Assembly (NCBI RefSeq): GCF_037042905.1
Contig: NC_087258.1
Coordinates: 5,000,501 to 5,064,500 of the forward strand
Direction of reading: 5' to 3'
From: Lytechinus pictus
Taxonomy: Eukaryota; Echinodermata; Echinoidea; Temnopleuroida; Toxopneustidae
DNA: 64,000 nt
Shown here: one piece after another, positions 34,223 through 47,434 of the stretch
Numbering within the stretch: position 1 is the first letter of the stretch
Layout of the letters: every line of letters starts with the position of its first letter
Program-made: the position numbers and the translations under genes
The notes under the pieces: model-generated
Told to the model about the DNA's origin: nothing
What the model saw: the letters and a program-made list of their open reading frames with translations, nothing else
The model's database searches: none

Positions 34223-35404
34223 AGTGATCAAATTATCAAAATAATACTGCAAGATATGTTAGAATTCAAGTCTTGACAAAGTAAGACAGTTAATCAATAA
34301 AAAAAATATCATATACACACAATGATGGCACCATTAATAATAATTACAAAAAATATATAAAATTCAAAATCCCCATTGAATCTTGGATGAAAGATCAATT
34401 CAAAAGGACTAGCTCGGTCTAAATTATTCACATACTGAGATAACAAGGAAACCAAGATATTTGTAGAAAAATATTTTGAGGTCCCAAAGAATCGCTATAA
34501 AAACTAATTGGCATTTGTTTCATTAGCATACAATTAGTTTCTGAAATCATCTTTTTTAAAACATAAATCATACCATCTAATGCCTCATTTGAATACACAT
34601 GCTTTCTAATATAACTATGATCATAAAAAAAAAGAAATTTCCCATGACTTAAATGTTGTCTTTACATACAGATCATAGATTTCTTCCATCTTCTTAGTTT
34701 TTAAAAATAATTTTGGGGATATTGGTAGTACCTCTACCACGATATCAGTTAACTATAGACACCACATTATAATCACAATATTCATGGGCATGACCCTTGG
34801 AAGCGGGAGTGCTGAAGCACCCCAAGATTTTCCTGGGGGTGCTCGTGTGTTTACTGTCCATAGGCAGCACCGCCTTGAATTCTGGTAGGTGTGGCAAAAT
34901 GTACAAATATAACCAAAATGACCTCTATTTTGTAGTGAAACCCTTTTTTTTGGGGGGGGGGGGGGGGCTTGTCAAATTTTTCTGGACCAAAATGGATTCA
35001 TTTTGTAGTAAAACCCCCTTTTTTTGCCTTGCCAAATTGATCAACACTTCCTGTAAAAAGATCATTCCCAGGACCCTGACAATATTCCATTAGCAATCTC
35101 TCTGTTTGCAATCATCTAGCACAAACAAATATACAGAATAACACAGTACATTGCAAAACAAAATTCAACAAAATATTAAACGTGAGACCCTTTCAAAGGG
35201 TAACTTCGGTGGGCTCATAGTATACAAATGAATGAAATAAATATTTCCATATATTTATCAAAGCAAGAAAATATGGATGTTATTGAAAGGATGGATGATG
35301 TTGGATGGACAGATAGATAGGTACATGTAGATGGATAGTTAGCAAGCTAGATAGACATAGATTAATGCAACACCCATATTGTAAGAAAAACAAAGCTTCA
35401 TGGT

Positions 35405-35700
35405 TCTTATAATAATAATAATAATATGGAGCTTTTATATAGCGCTTAATACAAGACAGTTTCTAAGCGCTTTACAATTTAAACAGAACGTGAATAAAAC
35501 AAGTACAATATAATCAATTTAAATAGAAACAAAGTATGAATATAAGTGTACAATTTTAAGGAGTAATTAATGTCAATCATATAAACAACAAATGGAATAT
35601 AAAGAAAATAACAGATAACTTATGAATAAAAGAGATCATATAGTTACATGTATAACTATAAAAAATGAATTTAATAATAAATACGCACTACTCTACAAAA
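35405..35700. repeat. Dispersed repeat with AGCGCTTTACAA motif
   Basis: An ATA-repeat head is followed by GGAGCTTTTATATAGCGCTT and TCTAAGCGCTTTACAATTT. The same signature appears at ~55,125-55,200 and ~55,529-55,590. Probably a SINE or LINE-derived tail; class not established. Confidence 0.6.
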
Positions 35701-37442
35701 TGACATTTTATATACATTCATGCACATAAAATGGTTTGATGAAAGTGCCGTGACAGTAGCAAAAATATCAAAAAAAATCATAATAAAAAAGATCCAAGAA
35801 AATTTGAATAATTCTTTTATCTTAAGCCTAACTAATGTTCATTTCAACATTTTAATTAAAGAGAAAGAGAGAGTTGAAAAATAACTATATTAAAGACACA
35901 AGAATTTGAAAATAAAAAGGGAAACCACTTTTGTAATGCTGAATCATATGGGGAAAATGCTTATACACCATAAGAAATTTGCATAACATTTGCACAATGA
36001 CAAACTCTATCATAGCCTACACAAGTAGGTACATGCAATATACTTGACTTGATCATAGGCATTAGAAAGTTTACTCCTAATACCGAGAGAACTTCACAAT
36101 TGATTACTTTTTTAATTTACCGGTATATATTACAGAGAAATCAGGAGATATTGATAAGTACACCTCCACCTAAGTATGATGTTTCATTTGAGTTAATTCA
36201 CACTCATAGTTTTTTCCAGGTAAACTGGAGCAGTGGCAGTGAATAATAATTGAGAGAAAGTCTTCCAACTTAAAATATTAATTTATACCATATCACAGAT
36301 CTACTTGTAGATTAAGTTCTGGCCATCATTACATAAAGCCATACACGCTAAGGGAAAATTGGCATCAGACTGATTAAAAATTCTCTCAACATATCTAAAT
36401 TCCAAGAAAATATCCAAGCAGGACACAATTCAAATTCCATTCATGTCACCTGTTGACTTTTTTGTAAAATATAATTCAAATGACTACGTATCAATTGTCG
36501 CAGTCCAGGCAATGTTCCAGTCATTTCTACTGGCAGCTCCCTGCATAAAATGTTCCACGGATAGCATACACATTCGCATGAAAGGGACCCAATTTGTTTT
36601 ACAAAAGGAGAGTCTCATTGTGTGATGCCCAAAATATAAGACTCAATGGATGATTATAAGTAGTGATGAAATCTGGTGTTGGTATTATCATAACACTAAC
36701 ACCAGCCACTCCTTACTTGAAAGGAGGCCGGTGTTGGGATTGACCTTGGAAATACGACAATTTCTGGCAGTTCCTGTTGAGCGCTGGTGTTGAATGTCAT
36801 CTGCTGAACCAAGCATGCAAGCTGGTGTTTAAGACTTACATGTAATTTTCCCATTGACCAACAAGAACCCCAAGGGATTGGCAAAATCATGATTTCAAGT
36901 TCAGTGTTGGTGATCTGAAGCTCATGATTAGGAACAGGATGAAACATTCCCATAAAATTACTTTTTACAGTTAGAATGAGTGCACATCCTTAGAGCTTTA
37001 TACATCTTCATGGAAAATAATATTTATTTTAGGGGAATCTTGAAGCGATTTTAGCCTTTTCATTCTGTACAACGAGATTATGCTGCAAATTCTCACCGAG
37101 TTCACTTTTGTTGTCGAGACTTCTCGCGAAAGTTGACATGATCGGCAGCACAGTGGAGGTGCGCGTGATGCAATCTGTATTGTTCCTCTGAACCCAGCTC
37201 GGTTCAGTGGCCTTTTCATGCTCTCAACACCAACACCGAACACCGCACTTGAAATCACTCAATGTTTTCATTCAACATACGTTAGCAATTTCTGAACCAT
37301 TATGGCTCAATCAAATATCACCGTGTTTGAAATTTCAAGTCTAACACTTTAGGCATTTACATTTGAGTAATCCACTTCAAATGCCACCTCTCACAATACT
37401 GCACAATATACATAAATCATAATTGTCATCCAGCACAGTTTC

Positions 37443-37448
37443 TTTATT
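37443..37448 (-). terminator. Candidate MTHFR polyadenylation signal
   Basis: AATAAA on the minus strand about 130 nt past the MTHFR stop at 37,576-37,578. Its position suits a short 3' UTR; not proven. Confidence 0.5.
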
Positions 37449-37575
37449 TCAGACGTGTGAAGAAAGCTTCAGCCCAATGCAATGGCTCAAGATCAAAGCA
37501 ATGGCAGAGAGACTTGTGCATAGCCTTGTCAATAGTATTTCAGATGGGATTTTAATCCGTCCACGAGGACATCCT

Positions 37576-40500
37576 TCAGTCGTTGGACAAGCTCATCTCC
37601 TCTTCAGAAACCTGGGAGATGTAACATAAAGAGACAAAATTGATAACTACAACTGATTGTAATCTCCTATACATGATTTGCCATAAATGTGCAGTTATGC
37701 TACATTTTATAATCGATACATAGCTTCTATGTAACAGGGTACTGAAACGTTACATTATCAGACAAATCAAGATTTAGGATTGATACATTTTTGTACATGG
37801 TATGCTATAGACATACAGTTATCCAACATTCCATGATTGATTGTAGCTTTTATGTAACAAGGCCTTAGATGTATCAACAAAACAAATATTTTACAATTGA
37901 GACTTTTAGAACGAGTGAACGAGAACGGCGAAGCAGTAGACTGATCATGTGTGTCAACGCAGTCGTCTGTCTATGTTAACTACAGATATGAATATTTTAT
38001 CACTTGACGTGTATGTACGTCCGCATGAAAGAGCATGATAGCGAGCGGGTCATGATATGCTGCGAAGCCCAGAAGATCTGGCATACTATAGCATCACAAC
38101 CCGGTCAGGTGATGCGAAGGTGCAACTTATGCACACTTGCTCATTCATTTGCTGTAATTCCTTTACGCGAGTTAGGAGATATAGCGATATACATTTTGGA
38201 GTTCAGAAAACAATTTCAAATATGATTAAAGATAATGCATCATACAACTTACATGTAAAATCACTGAACATAAAACTACAAATAAATAAATTAGATAAAA
38301 TATTCTGTTATTACCTTCAATTTCTTTGTGGCATTGCATTCATCTTCGACATCTCTAACTCGGCAGTCTCCCTTGGAGTTCTCGCACCTCTGCAGCATAC
38401 GCTCAATGATTTCAAATAGGACGTTGCCTTTGACGTAGTCATTGTCAACAAGGTTCACCAGGAAGTAGGTGTCGTGGATGAACTGTATGATGTGCCAAGA
38501 GGGCGAGCCTTCCTTGTAGAGTGTTCCCCAGGATTCTAGCCACAAGCCAAATGCTTCGTCCTGTGGAAGAGATTATAATTTTAATGGTCACTTGAACTAA
38601 AATTTGGGGGCTTTTGAAAGTACAACTGGAACAATGGGTAAAGAGTTAGCCCTCATGGTCTCCCTCGATGTTTGTGAGATAAATCTGTATTGTGAAAAGT
38701 TCATGACACAATGTTTGATGATTGTTTGAAAAGTTGTGGTTCTCGGGTGTACAGTTCCGAAGATACTCAGTAATTTTGTAAGTGCATGTCAGACTCAAAA
38801 TGGCAAAAATATATGTCTTCATGTACAAATACAATGCAAATTCTGTTCCTGGTCAAAATTAATGTGTCATTATTTCTACTCTTCTAATTAAAATGAAATA
38901 AATTTTGTCATGATCAGAATAGTATTACAGATGATTTGGAAAAAAAAAACATTTACCTTAAAAAAAAAAAAAAGATAAACAAGAAAATTGTTGATACTTT
39001 TTTCTTTTTCAGGACACCACAAAGTGACTCAAAATCACAAAGCTAGTGGTTCATGAATAAAGCCGAACAGCAAATACATAAATTATTTCTGGGGCAAAAG
39101 TGACTTGACATACACATAGGCAGAGATACTTGAATGTCTATTCTATCATTCATTATTTCAAGCTTTTCATCTCAATACTGCTATACAAACACTCAGAACA
39201 ATTAAGCGGTTGACTTCTGATTATTGTAATTCCCATATGATTTGTACAGGGACCTTCCGGTTTCATTAGGCAATGGGTTAATGCATCAATCACTGACCTT
39301 CCATGACATGAAGCTGACCGGGTCCACAACGGTGGGCTGTTTGACCTCTGCTCCGGGGAAGACACCCCATGTCACAGCGTTCGGCTTGAGACGGTCGGCA
39401 TTGGTTATTGTCTCAGTGCCCTTCACACAGAGAAAAATAATATATCCACTACTTTTAGATGAAATAATAATGATAGTGATAATCAGTTCTTAGAGATGCA
39501 TAATACCATACTATAAATAGTCTCTATGTATGTGGAAGATTTGTCTTAATTTTGTATAGGGCTAAGTGCTTCTTAAAAAGGTATAGTTTAATACAGACTT
39601 GAATCTGTTGAAATCATCAAAGGTAGATCATGGTAGATAAATCTCATAAAATATGTGAACATTATGTGCAAATAAGAATTGAGATAAGAAGTAAAATCAT
39701 GAAATATCCCAAAGATGGTGAAAATGTATGACAAAAAGTTTTAATGAGTGCAACAATAATAAATCTTTCGCTAAATTATTCAAAGCCCATCAAGTATCTA
39801 TATACAGACAAAAAAAAAAGATTGCACCATGTGGGGTAAGACCAAACAAAATGTAAACAAAGAGGGTGTACACCAACTAAAGGCGATACAGACCTTGGCA
39901 TTGACGACGTGGTAGTTGACAAGAGGAAAGTCCTGAAGAATGTGAAGCAACGCAGCAATGTTCTCTCGAGAGCAGAAAAACTCAAGGTACGCCTGCAGAA
40001 AGGATGAACAAGAAAAACAACAGGAAAACTTTGAGAGTGGAATTGAGACTTTAATAGCGTGTTAGCAACAATGTACGAATGAAGTCTACTTGTCAAGGCA
40101 TTTATTGAACAGGAAATGGCAGTCATATTGGGAAAGCTAATGCAATGAAAATGAAAAGGCAGGAAGAAGGAAACAGAGAGCTACATGAGAAGTAACACAG
40201 AACATGGAGAGAGCAAAAGTGTTTGGGAAGAGCAAGGTAGAAATTACACAAAAAAAAGGGGATATCCTTAAAAAATATTTCAAGGCAGTTTTATTCATGC
40301 CTGTAATGACATATTAGGTTATGATAATACTTTGAAATGTACAAAAGCTTGAAATTGTCATTTATTTGACAAGATCGCAGGATACTTTATATTGACATGG
40401 TGGCTTAATATCCTTGTGGAATTGACATAGAGATGCCATCTTGCCAAGTTGACTTATAACCAATTTGTATGTTGACATTGGGATATACGTCATCTTGCCA

Positions 40501-43500
40501 AGTCAACTTCTAATAAGTCGCATGACTACATGCTGAGATAGAGGGTTTAATCCCAATTCGTCTATTGCCAATTCGTCCAATTGCCAACTCGTCTACAATT
40601 ATTTGGTCTACCATCAGATCGTCCACTATCCACATAGTCTAATTGCCCATTCGTCCACTTACCATTTCTTCTAATAACCAGTTGGTCCAATAGCCATTTA
40701 GTCCATATACCATTTGGTCTAATTGGACAAAGTGTTAATTGTACAAAACAAATGAAATGAATATTAGACCAACTGGTTATGAGACGAAATGGTCATGTAG
40801 ACGAAATGGTGATTAGACGAAGTGATTATTTGACCAAATGGTTGTTAGACAAAATGTTGATGGACGGAATGGCATTAGACTAAATGAAAGTAGACCATGT
40901 GGTGAGTGGACGAGTTGGTAGTAGACAAATTGACAATTTACCAGATAAAGTATATCGCCAAGCTTGAAAAGTCAAATTATAAAAATTACATGTAGTAATG
41001 GCTCGATACATACGATAAAGTAACTCGCAATAATCAGGTGGCCATGATGACATATTACCTTTCAATTTTTTACTTGACAAAATGACGTATGACGCTACGA
41101 CAACATAATAGGCTATCATAATGACATGGCAAGAAAAATAGATGGAACTTGAAAGCTTCTGGAGAAGGCTTAAATAAATTACCTGCCATTAAAACCATCC
41201 ATTCCTGTTGGGTGACATCTATACAGCAAGGATGCGGTATATGGTATACGGTAAATAGAAGAGAAGGTATGAAACTGGCTCTACTGACATTTTTGCTCCT
41301 TGGAATACCTTACAAATTCTGAATGGCTACAGTTTGGGGAAAAGGTAGCTATACTGTAAGCTCTAGATCTTAAATCAGAATTTGATTATGGTCAGAGTAA
41401 ACTCAAGATATTTTCAGGATTACACTTTAACTTAAATAGGTTTTAATTATGGATCGTCCTACAAATTTAAGTGATGATGAACTGACCAACACTCTTGTTA
41501 CCTCTGTTATGAATAACTCTAATCCTATTCCTTTTTATATGCAATCAATAATACAAAGAACAAATTAACCTATTACTTTGTATGGGGGGGGGGGGGAACT
41601 GAAACATCTTGAGGGGTAAAGTGCTTGTTGGGCTACTCAAGTGGCATCATAATTAAAGTGGTATGAATGTAATGAGCAATTAATTGGTGTTTTATAATTC
41701 AAATGGACAACTACTTTGTTGCATTATGGGTTAGAAACCTGGCCAGATTCAAGGAGTTGAAGACATGAGGAGGTGCTGGTTCATAATGGCTTTAAAGGAA
41801 TGAAATAGAGGACATCTTAGGCTTTGGCCTGGCAAAAAGAGCTTCTTTTTCCCTGATAAATTTTGAGTGCAGGAAATAGACCAAAGAGCAAATGATGTCA
41901 ACAAGGTTTGTGTAAAAAAAAAAAGGTAAAATGACGAGGTTAACTGGCAAGAGGTAAAACATGCAATGATGAGTAGCGCATTAGTAGAAACCAACCGCAC
42001 TGCTACTTTACCATTCACCACTGTGAAACAGTACCTGTCAGGCCAGATAATAAGAGCCCCTGTCAACAGGCTTATGTTACCTTTTGGTAGACATAACCAT
42101 TAGATGCCCCCCATCCTACCACCGGATCGGAGGATGGTTCACCGTTAACGTTGGGTTGTGAGTTGATGGTGAGCACGCCGCGCTTGTTGATGGACACCAG
42201 CTGGGACGACACCCTCATCGTCTCGGAGGACACCTCGTCATCGTTCCATGGAAATCGTGTGATCTGTGGATATGGTTGACGTTATCAAATGGGTAAAAAT
42301 TATTGGACATTACATGTATACAAACCACTTTTAAGAAAAAAGATACATCTTACAGAAACAACATATTTCATTCTCTCCACATGACCATGTGACCTGTGAA
42401 TAAGGTCAGAAAACGCACTGGCTCAGCACTATCAAATTTGTAGAAACAATGGATGCCTTTACAAACCACTAAAAAAATGCAGGTCAAATTTTTACAGGAA
42501 CGCCATCTTTCTGCCCAAGCACAAGACCAACACTTCACTTGACTACTTAAAAAAAACTTTCTAATCCTTAAGTTTTACATCCCAATACTATGAAATTAAT
42601 GTCATCAACTGGTCTCTGCCCACCTTGTTGCCATATCTGTTGGGTTCTCCCGACAGGTAGCACGTGAAGATCTCACTGACGTCTTCAACGCAGGTAATCT
42701 CCTCGCCCCACATGGCTCGCAACTGCTTCTGGTCGGACTTGCTAGTCAGGTAAAACAGATGGTAGTCCCTCAGCTCACCAAAGGCTGGAGACGAGGAATC
42801 GCCCCAGCGGCCATTGGGGAAATCGTCCCATTCTTGAGTCCTGTAAACATAGCTCTTGGGTCTGGAGGCCCAGAAGATGGGACGTACATCCTCCTGCTTT
42901 CGCTTGAGGTTGGCAGTGGTCTTCCACGGGAGTGATCTCTTTGGCTCACCACACCATAGTCCAAGAGAAGATAGGATCTCGATGGTGGCTACCTCTCGGT
43001 TGAGGGTATAGATGTGAATTCCAAACACTTCTCCGCTAGAAAAAGCAAACAACTAATTTAACATCAGACTACGCAAATGGGGATTCAAAGGTAGAAATTT
43101 AGTAATCCGCACACACAACCATGAAAGAGTTGTGTGCGCTTGTAACCATCATAATCATACAAATTATGATCAAGTATGAGTGTTCCTGGCATTGTGGTGC
43201 ACTGGCAGGTACTTACAATGGTGCAAAACCATAAGGCTACTTGGAAGCTTTTGCACAACACTGTTAATACCGAAGATGCCTGCATTGCCCCTTCATCACA
43301 AAGTCAATTCTGCGTGTTATCCGGCATGTCTGAAATACTAGGGCAGAAGAAATGGATTCAAATTTGTTTGACTTTTAAAAAATATCAAAGTCAATAAAGC
43401 AAAGCTGCAAAAGTTCTTTATGACATCACTGCCTCCTTTCGTCTCGGCATTCAAAACCGCATGCACCATCTCAGCACACTGGGTTTGTATATATTAGAAA

Positions 43501-46500
43501 TAACATATTCAATATTAAAGTGAGTGTTAATGCATTTTGCTGTAGTCTTGTTGCACTCCTGGGCAAGTTTGCCCCCCAAATAAAGAGCATATATGTGATC
43601 TATCTAAGCTCATGTGATTGGCAACAATTGTTACTTTAAAATCTGAATTGCAGCTTGACTTCTAAATGCTGATTTTGAATAGACTCTGACCCGTTCCCTT
43701 TTCTCTCAGTAGACTTCCCTCCAGGTATTTCTACTAAAGCTTGACTTATTATTTGCAGAGAATACAATGTAACTCCATACCTTTCAAATAATTCTTTGCA
43801 CATAGTGACGGCCTGATGGATGCCGTAGTTCCTTATTGCAGCATCATTTTCTTTGATTGGTTCGATCACATCCATGATCTCCTGAGGAACGTCAAGCTTA
43901 GACAATTTCACCAGACTCCTTAGAGAGTGATAACCCTGGTTAAAAGCAATATTGTTTGTAATGGTAATATTAGTAGTTGTTGTATGATGATCTTATTCAA
44001 AGACATACATGTACAATGTACATGTATCCACAACCCTAATGACTTCATGGAGTTGGCTTATGTAAATAAACCTGGGCTTGTAACACAGTGATTGCTAAAT
44101 GGACTCGCCAATCAAATTCAATGATACACGCTCATTCAATTCAAAATACTGACCAGGAACCAATCAGTAGTGTTCTTTCATATTTGTGTTACGGGGCCAA
44201 GATCTACCATGACATTGTGACAATTAACCTTGATTTTACAAACACTCTCATCAAACCAATATTTAGTGCAACTCCAGGTACTGTACTTTGCTTTAAAGAT
44301 ACGTATACAACTAGAATATAAGCCATCTTGCCGTTAGCTCATGAAATACTCTTCGAAAAATTCCCATTTTCCATTCCAATTGAAGATGTTGTTAAAGCCA
44401 TCCCTGACACAGCATCATGCATAATACAAAATCTAAGAAAAAAAGACATGGCATAGACCAGGTGACTAGAGTAGAATGTCAGTGATCAAATTTGGTAATT
44501 TTCTGCCTTTGGCACATTGGACATTATTTGGGCTACTGTCAAATACCAACCATAAAACACTTTGTTGCTCTTAAATGGATGTGATGAAAAGAATATTTCA
44601 AATTATTTAACCAACGATGAAACCATGAATGAAAACCACCTTGAAACAGAGCTGCCAACCTCTTTTGACCAATAAACATACTGATCCATAATTAAAATCA
44701 TATTTTGAAGGAAAAAAAAACACATTTTGGTACAAAAATTGATAAAATACACATATGAATCATGCCAATAAAAAAAACCCATACTAATATCGTTAAAACA
44801 CATTAGTTGGCAGCTTTGTTGAATGTTTAAACAACCTTTCTATTTCTGTGTAGAATGCAATTACCGCATATTCTCTTGCCTCACCTGTATGGGCATGATT
44901 CCCGGGATAATTGGCACGGTGATTCCTATTGCACGACAGTCATGGACAAACTTGAGGAATGTCTTGGCTTTAAAGAAGAGCTGTGTGATGATGAAGTCTG
45001 CACCTGCATCGACTTTGGCTTTCAGGCACTTGAGATCCTCCTCGTAGCTCACAGCATCGGGGTGACCGGATGGGTAGCCTGACAAACAAACACCACGGTA
45101 ACTCAATAAATATATTCCTTATCTGGTGCTTTCATCAGAAAAAATGTTTCCAGAAAGGACATGTGGACGTTTTGTCCGACAAGTCTCATTTTATCTGATG
45201 GTTACCATAGGAACCTAGCGTCTCATCAAATCAAAATCAAGGAAAGATGTCAGATGAAAAATGTTGATGAAACGCTCTCCTGAATCAATTACTGTCACTT
45301 CCAACCTGCATGTGTCCAATAACACATTCCACCTTCCCTTATTTCTATGACAGTATTACGACAAAATTTAACTGAGGTAAATCATAATCTCCCCATTATC
45401 ATCCTGCAAGGCAGATCATGAAATCACCGAGGATATACACTGTAGACCAAGTTGGTTAAAATGCATTTCTTACGATAACTTCTAATGGGAGGGGGGGGAG
45501 AGGGACTTCAAATTTGGGGGAAGAAAGATTACCTATGCACTGACAAAGCACTTGGTTAATTGCACCATTGTAATGCTTTTATTCTTCTTTGGAATAACCC
45601 TCCTCCAATGTCCCCCCCACCCCTCTTATGGTCACCATAACTAACAGTACTCTGAAGTCAAATTATTAACTGGCAATTCCAAATTACCTGCAACTGCAAT
45701 GACAAAATCGTCCCCGAATACTTTTCGAATATGTTTGACAAGATCAACAGCATAGTTAAACCCTCCCGGAGTGGGTTGCCATTCGTCTGTGTGACCAGGA
45801 ATATCTGTGAAAAAGACAATCTTAGTAAAACTATTTTCTCTCAAAGCAGAACCATTAATATAGGGGATATAAATAATATCAAAAATTATAAAACAGGAAA
45901 ATTTTCATCATTTTCCAAAACATAATTTTAGATAAAAACTGCAATTGGCAAAACATGGCACGTGGAACAATTCTTGAAGAGGGGGTGCTGGTTTGGGAAA
46001 AAAAAATAACAAGATGGTGTATAGTACATGTACATGCAGCACCCCAAAGAAAAATCTTGGGGTGCTTCTTCACCCCTCGTCCCCCTGGGCCATGCTGCGA
46101 AAGCTCCCTATAAAATAATAACATATTTCAAAACTAAAAAAATCAAATTCAGCACTGAACATCGATCCGAGTATTACCTCCACGAAGGGCCAAGATGTTG
46201 CGGATACCACACTCTTTAGCCCACTCCAGATGTCTGGTGATCACATCCGCTGATTGACTGACACAGCACATGTGAAGCATGGTGTCCAGTCCGCAGTAAT
46301 TGAGCATGGTCCTGGCTATCTCCATAGAGCTGGTCTCCTTGCGCCCTCCAGGGTTGCCAGCAGAGTGCCATGTGATGTCGCAAAAGAGAGGCCCACCATG
46401 GAACATACGGTCAAATCTACGGAAATTAAATCAAAGATGGAGAAAAATACACTGTAAATGGATTAATTCCTTGAATGCGCCAAGCAGCTGAAGCTTACGC

Positions 46501-47388
46501 CGGGGTAATATAATATATAGTGCGCCATTGAATAGACAACTAGATAATCGGCACCTCATAAATGCTTTATACAATTATCATTATTATTCTGCAGTCACAG
46601 ACCCTAATTGACATATCATTCAGCAAGTGGGTCTGAGATAAATTTACCGTATTTCCTCTTGCTGAAGTTTGAAGAAGCTACAAAAATACAATCTCATTCA
46701 TCTATGCTAGTCTACAAATTCAGACCACTGTACTGAAATTATACATCTGAAAAGAATTAGCACCTTCTCTCTGTAGTGTTAAAAGGCACATTTTTAAACA
46801 CAAATTATTTTACAAATTTAGTGACTGCATACAGAAAAGATACAACAAAGAAAATATCCTGACTTTTTTTTCTGCCCATTCCATATTAAAAAAAAAAAAC
46901 CCAGAAAAAATACCGCTCTTTATATTTTGACTGGGTGCATAATGAAAATAAATGTTCATGAAAAATTTCAAAATACATGATCCACATTCCACAAAAATAA
47001 CTTATTATTTCATATCATCCACAGCATAACAGTTTTGGGACAGAGACATTCATTGACAAGAAAAAAACTTGAATAGTTAAACCTCATTACCAAATTTTTT
47101 TTGAGAAATTCCCAAAACTAAAGAGAGGCTTTAACCCTTATCAAAGGACAAGTCCATCCCAACAAAAAGAGAAAGATCCAACAACAAACAACTCTTACTG
47201 AATGGGGCTGCATCGGAATCCCCCCCTCTTATGTGCAATGTAGTCTTGTATACAGTGGCGTACCTAGGATTTTCCACAGGGGGGCAAAACCGTCCGCCAA
47301 AAAATTTGACAAGCAAAAAAAAAAAAAAAAAAAAAAAAAAAGGTCTTCGATCACAAATAAAGGATTCCGTACCAGAAAAAAATTGACA

Positions 47389-47434
<46 letters not shown>

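Larger units (their letters stand above)
32860..37440. other. Intergenic DNA between tRNA-Gly and the MTHFR 3' end
   Basis: AT-rich, with C/G homopolymer runs near 33,130 and 34,952-34,967. There is a 64-bp tandem duplication at 34,097 and a dispersed 'TATAGCGCTT...AAGCGCTTTACAA' repeat at ~35,411. No coding exon or RNA gene recognised. Short open frames (for example 33,738-34,001 minus) show no family motif. Confidence 0.55.

Noticed and set aside
42588..42623. MTHFR exon reading on past GNK into [11 protein letters not shown]
   Set aside because: This is intron read-through; GTGGGC is a good donor and the next exon continues the conserved protein in phase.
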